Assembly: GCF_900095735.1 (NCBI RefSeq)
Contig: NZ_FNLO01000011.1
Span: 1 to 64,000 of the forward strand
DNA from: Chitinasiproducens palmae
GTDB taxonomy: Bacteria > Pseudomonadota > Gammaproteobacteria > Burkholderiales > Burkholderiaceae
Length of the DNA: 64,000 nt
Reading direction: 5' to 3'
Each line of letters starts with the position of its first letter. Positions within the stretch are counted from its first letter, which is position 1. The notes under the pieces were generated by a model that ran no database searches, was not told the DNA's origin, and saw nothing but the letters and a program-made list of their open reading frames with translations. Shown here piece by piece: positions 6,291 to 16,281 of the stretch. A program made the position numbers and the translations under genes.

Positions 6291-7289
6291 ATGGATCAAC
6301 TGCAATCAATGCGCGTGTTCGTGAAGGTAGCCGAACTCGGCAGCTTCGCGCGCGCTGCCACGCATCTCGATTTGTCCAATGCGGTTGTGACGCGTCACGT
6401 CGCTGATCTTGAAGGACGGTTGGGCACGCGCCTGATGCACCGTACGACCCGCAGTCTCTCGATGACAGAGGCGGGGCAGGTATTCCTGGAGCGAGCCAAG
6501 CAGATCCTCGAGGAAATCGAAGACGTCGAGCAGATGGTGAGTGCGCGAACGCAGGAGCCGGTCGGCACGCTGCGCATTGCGGCCCCGGTCGTATTTGGCA
6601 TGCACAATCTTGCGCCGGCATTGCAATCTTTTACGCAGCGCTACCCGCGTGTCGTACCCGATCTGACGCTGGTGGACCGCGTCATTGATCTGGTCGACGA
6701 GGGCTACGATGTCGGCATCGCGATTGCCGGTACCGTTCGAAGCGCCAGTGTGGTCAGCAGGCGGTTGACGACTGGATGCTTGGTGGTCTGCGCGGCGCCG
6801 GAGTATCTGGAAAAGCGTGGCGTAGTGGAGACGCCGCAAGGTCTGACCGATCACGACTGCCTGACGCTGTCACCCAGTCCGACTGGTGATGAGTACATCT
6901 TCACCGGCCCACACGGCGAAGTCCGTGTACGGACCCGCAGCGTCATCACGACGAACAACACCGAGATGCTGCGGCAGTTCACGCTGCAAGGCATGGGCAT
7001 CGCGGTGCTGCCGAGTTATTTGGTCGGCAACGATCTGGCGCATGGACGACTCGTCCGCCTGCTGCCCGACTACAGGCTCGCGCCTTTCGACATCAATGTG
7101 ATTTACCCGAGCCGACGCCATATGCCTGCGAAGCTGCGGACGTTCATCGATCACTTGGTGGAGCACTTCTCGCAGACGCCGAACGGCATGCTGGGCGAGA
7201 AGTGGCTGATCGATGCAAGCCCGATCACGAGTTTTGTCCCACCCCGGCGCGATGACGAAGTCGAATCGGCCGTACGCGTCTATTCCTGA
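6291..7289 (+). CDS. LysR-family transcriptional regulator
   Basis: A 332-residue regulator. Residues 1-60 form the winged helix-turn-helix (MRVFVKVAELGSFARAATHL, then SNAVVTRHVADLE), followed by the two-lobed effector domain starting near residue 90 (VGTLRIAAP). The type resembles LysR regulators of the AaeR/DsdC-like group common in Burkholderia. GGAG seven bases upstream supports ATG 6291; an in-frame upstream start at 6255 lacks support. A C-terminal extension of about 30 residues beyond the usual 300 is polar and of unknown use. It faces the 2-hydroxyacid dehydrogenase gene, a candidate target. Confidence 0.9.
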   Translation: MDQLQSMRVFVKVAELGSFARAATHLDLSNAVVTRHVADLEGRLGTRLMHRTTRSLSMTEAGQVFLERAKQILEEIEDVEQMVSARTQEPVGTLRIAAPVVFGMHNLAPALQSFTQRYPRVVPDLTLVDRVIDLVDEGYDVGIAIAGTVRSASVVSRRLTTGCLVVCAAPEYLEKRGVVETPQGLTDHDCLTLSPSPTGDEYIFTGPHGEVRVRTRSVITTNNTEMLRQFTLQGMGIAVLPSYLVGNDLAHGRLVRLLPDYRLAPFDINVIYPSRRHMPAKLRTFIDHLVEHFSQTPNGMLGEKWLIDASPITSFVPPRRDDEVESAVRVYS

Positions 7290-7720
7290 CAAGGCGTGCT
7301 GGCAGTGCCATGGCTTCGCATGGTCCGCGGGCCGCGGCCACGGCTCGATAGGCGGTCTCCCAGGCCGTGATCGGGGGCGCATCGGCTGACATGTCAAGCC
7401 GCGCTGCCGCCAAGCCCACGTAAGATCGACAGGTCGTCGATTGCGCATCTGCCCGTACTTCCGGCCGAACGGCCGGAATGTACTGCCCGACATTCGAGCG
7501 GGTCTGAGCAAGTCGTCGGCCACGTTAGACAAGGCAACTTAATAGGCACACTGTGCCCCGTGCGCCTCGTTGAGCGCAGGTCTGAGGGCAGGCCGTTCTC
7601 GAAGCGCGGTTCCCCTCGTTCACTGGCGCCTGCGGCCCGCAAATAGCGGTCTGCGCATACGCCTCCTGCTGAAACGTCTCGGCGTCGCGATCGGACAAGG
7701 CTTTCGCATGCCAAAAACAA
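7290..7720. other. Intergenic region between convergent LysR and topB genes
   Basis: About 430 bp between two convergent stops. I see no credible gene; the only clear element is the topB terminator at its right end. Confidence 0.5.
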
Positions 7721-7750
7721 GAAGGGCGACCGTCTTGCCGATCGCCCTTC
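7714..7750 (-). terminator. Intrinsic terminator of topB
   Basis: A perfect 9-bp stem (GAAGGGCGA at 7721-7729, TCGCCCTTC at 7742-7750) is followed on the minus strand by TTGTTTTTGG. It lies 23 nt past the topB stop. Confidence 0.8.
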
Positions 7751-7772
7751 AGTGTTCGTCCGGGATCGACGA

Positions 7773-10382
7773 TCAGGCTGTCTCTGTTTTCCGGCTGGTC
7801 TTGCGCGCGGCGGTCTTCTTCGCGGCGGCTTTCTTGGCGGCAGGTCGAGAGGCGGCTTGCGCCGAGTCGCCCTGAAAGCTGGCGGCGGCAGTCTTGCGTG
7901 CCGGTGCTTTCTTCGCGGCGGCGGGGTCTCGCTTTTCGAATTCGAAGCCGATCTTGCCGTCGCTCTGCTTGACCAGATAGGCCTTGAAGTTACGGCCCGT
8001 GCGAGACGAGCGGAAACCCGTCAGAAGATCGGTGCGTCCGTCGGCGAGCAACTTCCGAATCTGTTCGCTATCGATTTCCTGCTGAAGGATGACCTTGCCA
8101 GAGCGAAAATCGCAGGTACGCGGCACGGCGGCGTAGTTTTCGCAGACATAGTTCATGCCGTGCTCGAAGACGCGTGCCTGGCATTTTGGACAGTTGCCGA
8201 GCGAGGTCTGGTTCGAGAAATCAGGCGCCTCGCCCGCTTCGTCCGCCTGATCCTGCCCGAAGTCGAACTCCAGCTTGTAGTTCTCGATTTCCTTGTCGTA
8301 GGCTAGTTTCAGGATGGCCGAGAAGGGGCGGCCCATCTTGCTGCGAAAACCTGACAGCGGGCCGATCTGCTTGTCCCGCAACAACGTCTCGGCTTCGTCG
8401 ATTTCGAACTGACGGCCGCCGGGAATCTTGCTGATCGAGAAATCGCATTGGACGCAGGCGAAACGGCGGTAGTTTTCCTTGACCTGCCCACCGCATTTTG
8501 GACACGGCTCGCCCAGCACCGCATATTCGCCAGGCACCGTGTCCGAGTCGTATTCCTTGGCGCGCCGCACGATGGTCTGCGTCATCTGTGCAATCTGCTG
8601 CATGAAGGCGTTGCGTGGCAGACCGCCACGCTCCATCTGCGCGAGCTTATGCTCCCATTCGCCGGTCAATTCAGGATGAGTCAACTCCTGAACGCCCAGT
8701 CCGCGCAGCAACGTCATCAACTGAAACGCCTTGGCCGTGGGAATCAGCTCGCGGCCTTCACGGACGAGATATTTTTCCGTGAGCAGGCCTTCGATCGTCG
8801 CGGCGCGTGTGGCCGGCGTACCAAGCCCCTTACCCGCCATTGCCTCGCGCAGCTCGTCGTCGCCGACCAGCTTGCCGGCACCTTCCATCGCTGAAAGCAG
8901 CGTCGCTTCGTTATAACGCGCGGGCGGACGCGTCACCAACTGTTGCGCTGCGATCTTGTCGGTCTTGACGGTTTCTCCCTTCTCGACGGGTGCAAGGTTG
9001 GCATCGTCGCCCTGGTTTTCCCGACCGTAGATTTGCAGCCAGCCCGGGTTGACCAGCACCTTGCCTTCGGTCTTGAAATGATGGCCCGCCACCTCGGTGA
9101 TCCGGGTGGTGACCTGGAATTCCGCGGCAGGGTAGAACACCGCGAGGAAACGGCGCACGACCAGGTCATACAGCTTCTGCTCAGGCTCCGACAGATTCTT
9201 CGGTGCCTGCAAGGTCGGGATGATCGCGAAGTGGTCGCTGATCTTGCTGTTGTCAAAAATCCGGCGGTTCGGCTTGACCCAGCTCTTGTCGAGGATCTCC
9301 TTCGAGAAACGATGGTAGTTGTTGCTTTCCTTGAGCATGCCGAGCGTGTCGCGCACGGTGCCGAGGTAATCCTCTGGCAGCGCGCGTGAGTCGGTTCGCG
9401 GGTAGGTCAGTACCTTGTGCTTCTCGTAAAGCGCCTGTGCGAGGCCCAGCGTGTTCTTCGCGGAAAAACCAAAGCGGCCGTTGGCCTCCCGTTGCAGGCT
9501 CGTCAGGTCGAACAACGCGGGAGACATCTGGGTCGACGGCTTCGACTCCTCCGTGACCGTGCCTTCCCGGCCACGACAGGCGGCGACCACCGATTCGGCA
9601 GCTGCTGCGGTCCATAGCCGGCTTTCGCGTTGTTCAGGATCGTGCTCGTTGCGCTTGAACTTCGGGTCGAACCAGCGCCCCTCGTAGAAACCCGCGGCGC
9701 ACACGAAATCCGCTTTTACTTCCCAGTAGTCGCGCGGCACGAAGCGGCGGATCTTCTCCTCGCGTTCGACCACGATCGATAGGGTTGGTGTCTGGACGCG
9801 CCCGACAGTGGTCAGGAAGAAACCGCCCCCCTTGCTATTGAACGCCGTCATCGCGCGAGTGCCGTTGATGCCGACCAGCCAGTCCGCTTCCGAGCGGCAG
9901 CGAGCGGCATCGGCCAGCGGCATCATGTCCTCGTCGCTGCGCAGCTTGGCAAAGCCGTCGCGGATCGCCTGAGGCGTCATCGATTGCAGCCATAGGCGCT
10001 GCACCGGCTGCTTCGCCTTCGTGTGCTGGATGATGTAACGAAAGATCAACTCGCCTTCTCGTCCGGCATCGCAGGCGTTGATCAGACGATCGATGTCCTT
10101 GCGCTTCAGCAGGCGCGACAGCACTTTCAGGCGCGACTCGCTCTTAGCGATGGGTTGCAATGCGAAGTGGGGCGGAATCACCGGCAGATGGGTGAAGCTC
10201 CATTTGCCCCGCTTGACCTCGTACTCTTCAGGCGCGGCTATTTCCAGCAGGTGGCCGACGGCTGACGAGACGACATATTCGTCGGACTCGAAGTAGTCGT
10301 CGTGCTTGGTAAAACCGCCGAGCGCCTTCGCGATGTCACTCGCGACAGACGGTTTCTCGGCAATGATCAGTGCTTTGGCCAT
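7773..10382 (-). CDS. topB: DNA topoisomerase III
   Basis: An 869-residue type IA topoisomerase that passes single strands through transient breaks and resolves replication and recombination intermediates, often with RecQ. The TOPRIM domain is at the start (IIAEKPSVA, then acidic DAGREGE at 105-111), and the catalytic tyrosine is Tyr327 in TYPRTDS. Two C-terminal zinc-ribbon-like units follow (CPKCGG with CVQC, then CPKCQA), and the last ~60 residues are a Lys/Ala-rich basic tail typical of burkholderial topoisomerases and probably binding DNA. A recQ gene lies in the same window at 56.5 kb but not in the same operon. Confidence 0.95.
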   Translation of the reverse strand: MAKALIIAEKPSVASDIAKALGGFTKHDDYFESDEYVVSSAVGHLLEIAAPEEYEVKRGKWSFTHLPVIPPHFALQPIAKSESRLKVLSRLLKRKDIDRLINACDAGREGELIFRYIIQHTKAKQPVQRLWLQSMTPQAIRDGFAKLRSDEDMMPLADAARCRSEADWLVGINGTRAMTAFNSKGGGFFLTTVGRVQTPTLSIVVEREEKIRRFVPRDYWEVKADFVCAAGFYEGRWFDPKFKRNEHDPEQRESRLWTAAAAESVVAACRGREGTVTEESKPSTQMSPALFDLTSLQREANGRFGFSAKNTLGLAQALYEKHKVLTYPRTDSRALPEDYLGTVRDTLGMLKESNNYHRFSKEILDKSWVKPNRRIFDNSKISDHFAIIPTLQAPKNLSEPEQKLYDLVVRRFLAVFYPAAEFQVTTRITEVAGHHFKTEGKVLVNPGWLQIYGRENQGDDANLAPVEKGETVKTDKIAAQQLVTRPPARYNEATLLSAMEGAGKLVGDDELREAMAGKGLGTPATRAATIEGLLTEKYLVREGRELIPTAKAFQLMTLLRGLGVQELTHPELTGEWEHKLAQMERGGLPRNAFMQQIAQMTQTIVRRAKEYDSDTVPGEYAVLGEPCPKCGGQVKENYRRFACVQCDFSISKIPGGRQFEIDEAETLLRDKQIGPLSGFRSKMGRPFSAILKLAYDKEIENYKLEFDFGQDQADEAGEAPDFSNQTSLGNCPKCQARVFEHGMNYVCENYAAVPRTCDFRSGKVILQQEIDSEQIRKLLADGRTDLLTGFRSSRTGRNFKAYLVKQSDGKIGFEFEKRDPAAAKKAPARKTAAASFQGDSAQAASRPAAKKAAAKKTAARKTSRKTETA

Positions 10383-10564
10383 GAAGGTTGTGCTAGGGGT
10401 GGCGCCTGGACGAACGCTTTATAACATAAGGTGCTTGCGACGCAAGTCGCCGCACGAGGGGGCGGAAACACAGTCGACAGCGGCGCGCAGCTTTCATGCC
10501 TGTCGCCATCGACGCAGGCTGGAATCCGTCCCGCCGAGCGCCTTGTCCTTGCCGCATCGGCGAG

Positions 10565-10942
10565 CTAGGCTTCGGAGAGGGCGTCCCGCAGACTCGGTGC
10601 ATCGGCGATGACCGGCAAGCCGTCGCGCTCTGCCAGCAAGCGGCTCAGAACGCCCGCATGCGGCAAGACCGGGCCATTGAAGCGCACGCCGACGCTGTCC
10701 TCGATGACGATGCTCGGGAAGTTCTCCACCTCGAAGGCGTCGACGCGGTCCGAGTGGTCCTCGACGTCCACCCAGACGAAACAGTATTCGGGATGACGCT
10801 CGGCAAGTGCATTGAACACCGCCGCGTAATCGCGGCACGAGCCGCACCAGGCGGCGCATAGGCAAGCGACGAGCGGCCTGTCGACGTCGGACAGGACATG
10901 TCGGGCGGTTTCGCGGATCGTATCGTAGTCGAAGGCGGGCAT
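10565..10942 (-). CDS. Thioredoxin-like protein
   Basis: About 125 residues with a thioredoxin fold and active site AAWCGSCRDY (redox Cys-Gly-Ser-Cys) and a conserved cis-proline region (NFPSIVIED). It would reduce or shuttle disulfides in the cytoplasm; no signal peptide is seen. ATG 10942 (MPAFDYD) is preferred to an upstream ATG at 10960. It lies between dprA and topB on the same strand, with about 180 bp to topB, so the three may be co-transcribed. Confidence 0.82.
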   Translation of the reverse strand: MPAFDYDTIRETARHVLSDVDRPLVACLCAAWCGSCRDYAAVFNALAERHPEYCFVWVDVEDHSDRVDAFEVENFPSIVIEDSVGVRFNGPVLPHAGVLSRLLAERDGLPVIADAPSLRDALSEA

Positions 10943-11278
10943 CTTCGTGCATTGCAGCAAACTGCGGTCGCTGGCAGCTTAGCCCATTGCTGCCATTTCT
11001 GTCTTGCGGGATGAAAAACCATCCCATGCGTCGCGTTAAAGCCAGCGGGCACAGAATCTCGTCGGCGCGCCAGACAGTCACGGATGAAAGGCCGCGTAGT
11101 GCGCGCACGAACACGCGTGCGAAAGGCCTGCGACTGCGGTGCGTTCGACGAGCCTGCAAATCCCATGGACGCCCGGCGGTGCGCGACCGGCGCTCCACGA
11201 GGTCGGATCGCCGCATGATCGAGTGTGAGACGGCGAGGACGATGGCAATGACGACGGTGAGCGGTCGCGGTCAAGGCG
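10943..11278. other. Intergenic region between dprA and the thioredoxin-like gene
   Basis: This 336-bp stretch has open frames on both strands, as expected in high-GC DNA, but none with homology-like features or a ribosome site. I see no terminator or RNA. Confidence 0.45.
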
Positions 11279-12877
11279 CTATGCACGAGGCGTCGGGGGC
11301 GTGATGCGTTCATAGACGTTGCCAGGCGCGCGCGCTACGGTGCCAGCGAGTTCGAGCTCAAGCAGTATCGCGTTGACTTGCGACAGTTCGAACTGCGTTC
11401 GTTCAAGCAATTGGTCGAGCGTGGTCGGCGCATGGCCGAGCGCCGCGAGTACGGAGGCGGCAGCGCCCACGGCCACGGGGGGCGGCACGCCTGATCGGTG
11501 GGTTCGGTAAGCCCGGGAATCGCTCTTGATGCCATTGCAGCCCCGTACTTCGGGCGCGCGCGCGTCCAGCTGCGAGGCGCCGCGCCGCATTGTCTCGGAC
11601 GCGTGTGCCGAGTTTGTACTTGAGCCACTCGAGACGTCGGCTGCGATGCGAGTACCCGGCGCATGTCGGCGCGGCCGCCGCGCGGCGTCGGATCGGACAT
11701 TGGCTGGGTGAAGCGGGGGTCGTGAAGGTATCGGCGTCTCACATGCCGCGCAGGGGCTTCCGCTCCGCCCGACCTGCCATTGACGGGCGCAACGGACCGC
11801 CTCCGGCAGAAGCTCCGCTTCGACGTCGTCGGCGCCGCGAACCAGGGCTGCGCCGTCTCGTATCAAACGATGACAACCTTGTGAGCGGGGGGCATGGACC
11901 GAGCCCGGGACGGCGAGAACCTCACGTCCGAGTTCGTTTGCGAGTCTGGCGGTGATCAGCGAACCCGAGCGCTCGGCCGCCTCGACGACGACCACGCCTT
12001 CCGCAAGCGCGGCGATCAGGCGGTTGCGTCGCGGGAAATTCAGTGCGCGCGCGGCAGTGCCGGGAGGCCATTCGGAGACGACCGCGCCGTGTTCAGCGAT
12101 CTCCGACGCCAGGCCAAGGTGTTCCGATGGGTAGACGACGTCTGGCCCGGTCGCGACCACCGCCACGGTCGACCCGCTGCGCGATGCATCTCGTCCAGCG
12201 TCTTGTCGCTTGTCTTGTCGCTTGTCTTGTCCGCCGTGGCGTCCCGCATCTTGGCCCGCCTCTCGGCCTGCATCCCGGCCTGCATCCCGGCCTGCATCTC
12301 GGCCCGTGTTCGGTTCCGTGCCTTGTCCCCGTCCCTTTGCTCGACCGTCGCCGCGCCTCACGTCTTGTCTCGCATCGATGGCGCCGCGGTGCGCCGCCGC
12401 ATCGATGCCTAGGGCCATGCCGGAAACGATGGTCCAGCCGCGCTCGGCCAACGCGCCGGCGAGTGCTCGCGCATCGATCCTGCCTTGCACGCTGGCGGCC
12501 CTGCTGCCGACCACCGCGATCATCGGGCGGCTCAAGCACGTATAGTCGCCCGTTACGAAAAGCAGCAATGGCGGATCGCACAGATGCAGCAAGCGAGTTG
12601 GATAGGCAGGGTCGCCGAGCGTCAGCAGCGAGCGGTTTCCTGCGTCCAGCCAGGAATGCACGGCAGAGGTCAGGCAGGCCGCCTGATGGCGTTGCACACG
12701 GCGTAGCCGGGCGGTCGCGGTATCGCCTATCAGGGCGACGAGCAGAGCGTCGTCAGCCGCCAGCACCGCCTCCGGCTCGCCCACCGCCCGCAGCAGGGCA
12801 ATTCCATGCCGCGGCGGCAGCGCGAGGGATAGAACCAACCACGCGCGCAGCGCCGCGTCGCTGTCCGATGCCATCAT
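11279..12877 (-). CDS. dprA: DNA-processing protein DprA with large repetitive insertion
   Basis: A 532-residue homologue of DprA, which loads RecA on incoming single-stranded DNA during natural transformation; typical members have 360-400 residues. The N-terminal SAM-like region is followed by the Rossmann-like core (VVGSRAAS, then SGMALGIDAAAH, FPRRNRLIAAL, SGSLITARLA) and a C-terminal winged helix (residues ~470-525). The extra length comes from a Gly-Arg-Asp-Ala-Gln repeat insertion at about residues 169-234, inside the core between GIDAAAHRGA and STVAVV, and from a ~100-residue low-complexity linker before the winged helix. Core motifs look intact, so the gene is probably functional. It diverges from def-fmt. 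Confidence 0.9.
   Translation of the reverse strand: MMASDSDAALRAWLVLSLALPPRHGIALLRAVGEPEAVLAADDALLVALIGDTATARLRRVQRHQAACLTSAVHSWLDAGNRSLLTLGDPAYPTRLLHLCDPPLLLFVTGDYTCLSRPMIAVVGSRAASVQGRIDARALAGALAERGWTIVSGMALGIDAAAHRGAIDARQDVRRGDGRAKGRGQGTEPNTGRDAGRDAGRDAGREAGQDAGRHGGQDKRQDKRQDAGRDASRSGSTVAVVATGPDVVYPSEHLGLASEIAEHGAVVSEWPPGTAARALNFPRRNRLIAALAEGVVVVEAAERSGSLITARLANELGREVLAVPGSVHAPRSQGCHRLIRDGAALVRGADDVEAELLPEAVRCARQWQVGRSGSPCAACETPIPSRPPLHPANVRSDAARRPRRHAPGTRIAADVSSGSSTNSAHASETMRRGASQLDARAPEVRGCNGIKSDSRAYRTHRSGVPPPVAVGAAASVLAALGHAPTTLDQLLERTQFELSQVNAILLELELAGTVARAPGNVYERITPPTPRA
12178..12310. repeat. Tandem repeats inside dprA
   Basis: Short direct repeats: a 12-bp unit (GGCCTGCATCCC type) repeated about four times near 12260-12305, and a CTTGTCGCTTGT-type unit near 12195-12230. 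They are in frame and encode GRDA- and DKRQ-like units, so length changes by whole units would not break the reading frame. Confidence 0.75.
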
Positions 12878-13025
12878 GGCAAGGCCCCGGTCCCGCGCGG
12901 CGGCGGCTCGCCGACGAGGGGCGATATTGCCGGCACGGTGCTAATATGCACGCCTTTCTCGCCAGGTTCGCCGGGCGCGCTACCGGGCATGCCGGCATTG
13001 CGCGTGTACGGAAGCGACGGTGCCC

Positions 13026-13055
13026 TTGTCATCGGCCAAGGCTCCCCTATATATA
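13026..13055 (+). promoter_or_regulatory. Candidate promoter of def-fmt
   Basis: TTGTCA at 13026-13031 and TATATA at 13048-13053 are 16 bp apart (a second TATATA register gives 18 bp), about 70 bp before the def start. This is the most A/T-rich spot in the dprA-def intergenic region. Confidence 0.5.
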
Positions 13056-13122
13056 AAGGATCAGGGCTACGAGGGCGTCCACCCGTTGGCGGCCCAGGCC
13101 ACTCCACGAATCCGGTCTCATC

Positions 13123-13620
13123 ATGGCTTTGCTCAATATCCTGACCTATCCCGACAAGCGGCTGCACACGGTCGCCAAGCCGGTCGCCAAGATCGACGAC
13201 CGGATCAAGACGCTGGTGCGCGACATGGCAGAGACCATGTACAACGCGCCAGGCGTCGGCTTGGCAGCGACGCAGATCGATGTCCACGAGCGGGTGATCG
13301 TGATCGACGTGTCGGAAACGCACGATGAACTGCGGGTCTTCATCAATCCGGAAATCGTCTCGTCGAGCCAGGAGCGGGTGCTGGGCGAGGAGGGGTGCCT
13401 GTCGGTGCCCGGCATCTACGATCGGGTCGAGCGAGCCGAGCGGGTGCGCGTCAAGGCGTTGAACGAAAAGGGCGAAGCATTCGAGCTGGAGGCCGAAGGT
13501 CTCCTCGCGGTATGCATCCAACACGAGATGGATCACTTGCTGGGCAAGGTCTTCGTCGAATACCTGTCGCCGCTCAAGCAAAGTCGCGTGAAGACGAAGA
13601 TGAAGAAGCTGGCCGCCTGA
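13123..13620 (+). CDS. def: Peptide deformylase
   Basis: A 165-residue metalloenzyme that removes the formyl group from nascent proteins. All three family motifs are present: GVGLAATQ (44-51), EGCLS (90-94, metal ligand Cys92) and HEMDH (134-138, with His134, His138 and catalytic Glu135). It is followed at 85 bp by fmt, the enzyme that adds the formyl group to initiator tRNA, the standard pairing. Confidence 0.97.
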   Translation: MALLNILTYPDKRLHTVAKPVAKIDDRIKTLVRDMAETMYNAPGVGLAATQIDVHERVIVIDVSETHDELRVFINPEIVSSSQERVLGEEGCLSVPGIYDRVERAERVRVKALNEKGEAFELEAEGLLAVCIQHEMDHLLGKVFVEYLSPLKQSRVKTKMKKLAA

Positions 13621-13705
13621 AGCGCTTCGCTTCCGCCGCAGTACGCCGGCGTGGGCCGGCGCTTCCATCGTCACGCCGATCCGGCATCCGTTACAGGTAG
13701 ATCCG

Positions 13706-14707
13706 ATGCAGCAGCGCTTGCGCGTCGCCTTTGCAGGTACCCCAGAATTCGCGTCCGAGGCGCTGAAAGCCATCGTCCAGGCGGGCTTCGACCCGGTCCT
13801 GGTGTTGACGCAACCGGACCGGCCAGCCGGGCGTGGCATGAAGCTGAATGCCAGCCCGGTCAAGCGGTTGGCGCTGGACAGCAACATCCCCGTCGTCCAG
13901 CCGCGTTCGCTCCGGCTGGACGGTAAATATCCCGAGGAGGCCCGGGACGCGCTGGCAAGCCTCGAAGCCGCACGGTGCGATGTCATGGTCGTCGCCGCAT
14001 ATGGCTTGCTGTTGCCGCAGCACATACTCGATCTGCCGCGCTTCGGCTGTCTTAACATCCATGCCTCGCTGCTGCCCCGCTGGCGGGGGGCTGCGCCAAT
14101 CCACCGTGCGATCGAGGCGGGCGACCCGTCGACCGGCATCTCGATCATGCAGATGGACGCCGGCCTGGACACGGGCGCCGTGATCGCCACAGAAACGGTG
14201 CCGATCGACGGTGAGGCGACGACGGCAAGCTTGCACGATACGTTGGCGCTGCTCGGTGCGAGGATGATCGTCTCGACACTTGCTGAACTTGAGCGCGATG
14301 GCGTGTTGGCCGCGACCCCGCAGCCGCAGGATGGCGTGACGTATGCGAGCAAGATCGAGAAGGGTGAGGGACTGCTGGATTGGCGCCTCGACGCCACGAT
14401 GCTCGGCCGCCGCGTGCGTGCCTTCGACCCCTTTCCAGGGGCCGTTACGCATTTGGGCGAGACGCCGGTCAAGATCTGGGCCGCTGCGCCTTGCCGCATC
14501 GAGACCGGCTTCGCTCCGGGAGAGGTCGTGTCGGTGGACGCCGGCGGCTTGATTGTGGCGTGCGCGGCGGGCAGCGCGCTGCGTGTGACGCAGGCACAGC
14601 GTCCCGGTGGCAAGCGCATGGCGGTGGGTGATTTCATTGCTGGCTTTCCTCTCGCGGCGGGGCAGCGCTTCGAACTGCCGGAAGTCCAGGCTAACCGCCC
14701 CGAGTAG
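13706..14707 (+). CDS. fmt: Methionyl-tRNA formyltransferase
   Basis: A 333-residue enzyme transferring a formyl group from 10-formyltetrahydrofolate to Met-tRNA(fMet). The catalytic set is visible: Asn117 and His119 in [16 protein letters not shown], and Asp155 in MDAGLDTG, with the spacing of the E. coli enzyme. The C-terminal tRNA-binding barrel is present (FDPFPGAV onward). It probably shares a transcript with def. Confidence 0.97.
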   Translation: MQQRLRVAFAGTPEFASEALKAIVQAGFDPVLVLTQPDRPAGRGMKLNASPVKRLALDSNIPVVQPRSLRLDGKYPEEARDALASLEAARCDVMVVAAYGLLLPQHILDLPRFGCLNIHASLLPRWRGAAPIHRAIEAGDPSTGISIMQMDAGLDTGAVIATETVPIDGEATTASLHDTLALLGARMIVSTLAELERDGVLAATPQPQDGVTYASKIEKGEGLLDWRLDATMLGRRVRAFDPFPGAVTHLGETPVKIWAAAPCRIETGFAPGEVVSVDAGGLIVACAAGSALRVTQAQRPGGKRMAVGDFIAGFPLAAGQRFELPEVQANRPE

Positions 14708-14937
14708 GCCTTCACCAGTCGACCGCATGGCCTATGCGTGCCGGCTCGACGCACGCCCTCGCCGCTGACGGCGCATATCGTCAGTGCGACGGCCGGTGCA
14801 AGCGCTCGCCATGCTCGCCATGCGGTTGCTTGTCGCAGCCATTGAATTAACGCCCGAACGGCCTAATCTAACATTCTGCTTACAATCGCCCGTTCGGTCC
14901 GCTATGCTTGCCGAGGGTCTAATCAGGAGAGACGTCG

Positions 14938-15801
14938 ATGTTTAACTGGCTGAAAACGACTACGCTGATGGCGGCGATCGTTGCGCTGTTCGTTGTCGTC
15001 GGCGGCATGATTGGCGGTCAGCGCGGGATGATGATCGCGCTGTTCATCGCGTTGGCGATGAATTTCTTCTCGTACTGGTTCTCCGACAAGATGGTCCTGC
15101 GGATGTACAACGCGCAGGAGGTCGACGAGACGAGCGCGCCACAGTTCTACCGCATGGTCCGTGAGCTTGCGACGCGTGCCAGCCTGCCGATGCCGCGCGT
15201 CTACCTGATCCAGGAGAGCGCGCCGAATGCCTTCGCAACTGGCCGTAACCCCGAAAACGCCGCCGTTGCGGCGACGACGGGAATCCTGCAGGTGCTCTCC
15301 GAGCGCGAGCTGCGCGGCGTGATGGCGCACGAGCTTGCCCATGTGAAGCACCGCGACATCCTGATCTCGACCATCTCCGCCACGATGGCCGGTGCGATTT
15401 CGGCGCTGGCCAATTTCGCGATGTTCTTCGGCGGTCGGGACGAACAAGGACGTCCGAGCAACCCGATTGCTTCGATCGCGGTGGCATTGCTGGCGCCGCT
15501 TGCCGCGTCGTTGATACAGATGGCAATCTCGCGCGCGCGTGAATTCGAGGCGGATCGCGGCGGTGCGGAGATTTCCGGCGACCCGACCGCGCTCGCGTCG
15601 GCGCTGGACAAGATCCATCGTTATGCGTCGGGCGTGCCGTTCGCCACTGCGGAGTCGCATCCGGCCACCGCGCAAATGATGATCGTCAATCCGTTGTTCG
15701 GTGGCTCGGTGGCGAAGCTGTTCTCTACCCACCCGGCGACCGAGGAACGGATCAACCGCCTGATGGAGATGGCGCGGACCGGACGTTACCCCGCCGTCTG
15801 A
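14938..15801 (+). CDS. htpX: Membrane-bound zinc protease HtpX
   Basis: A 287-residue inner-membrane metalloprotease involved in quality control of membrane proteins. Two N-terminal membrane segments (residues 7-24 and 31-47) precede the zinc motif HELAH (131-135) and a further hydrophobic pair at about 145-195; the third ligand Glu lies in [13 protein letters not shown] 7 bases upstream supports the start. CTTACA and TATGCT 18 bp apart at 14879-14908 may be its promoter. Confidence 0.96.
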   Translation: MFNWLKTTTLMAAIVALFVVVGGMIGGQRGMMIALFIALAMNFFSYWFSDKMVLRMYNAQEVDETSAPQFYRMVRELATRASLPMPRVYLIQESAPNAFATGRNPENAAVAATTGILQVLSERELRGVMAHELAHVKHRDILISTISATMAGAISALANFAMFFGGRDEQGRPSNPIASIAVALLAPLAASLIQMAISRAREFEADRGGAEISGDPTALASALDKIHRYASGVPFATAESHPATAQMMIVNPLFGGSVAKLFSTHPATEERINRLMEMARTGRYPAV

Positions 15802-16281
15802 CCGGAGCGCGCCAGGCAGCGACGCATGGGCGGACGGCTGTCCGCGCTCCCGCAGTGCCCGCGCAGATAGAAGCCGGCTCGTCGATTCGTCGCGAGCCGG
15901 CTTTTTCCATTGCCTGAATGGAAAGCGGCCCGGACATCAACGCAGGCATCAATGTCGATGGAAAGGCGTAACGGCGCGCATAGACGCCTTGCCCCCGCAT
16001 TCGTCCCTTCTGGTGTGTCGGCGCGCGGTGTCTGGCGAAGCCGGCGCGGTAGAATACCGGCCGGTCCGCCTGACTGGCGGTTGCCAGTGCGGTGCCGATG
16101 CAGGAAGTTGCCGTTTTCGTCCATTCGCCGGCGCCGGCGCCGGCGGGCCTGATACGTGTGGTTCGGTTCGGCCGAAAAATGTGTCGCTACGTGCGCGTGC
16201 TCAAGGGTGCCGCAATTTCTCCCGCTTCGATCGGCCCACCGGGCGGTCAAGTTCAACGTCTCGTTTCCAGAGCAATCACGG
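15802..16281. other. Intergenic region htpX-rsmB
   Basis: 480 bp that contain the htpX terminator at 15871-15906. The rsmB frame stays open upstream to 16156, so a longer N terminus cannot be excluded; otherwise nothing is recognised. Confidence 0.45.
15871..15906 (+). terminator. Intrinsic terminator of htpX
   Basis: An 11-bp perfect stem (AAGCCGGCTCG/CGAGCCGGCTT) with an 11-nt loop ends in five T residues, 70 nt past the htpX stop. Confidence 0.85.

Noticed and set aside
12874-14754. Open frame of 626 codons on the minus strand opposite def and fmt
   Set aside because: It is the antisense of two unmistakable genes; long antisense frames are common in GC-rich DNA and its protein has no family features.
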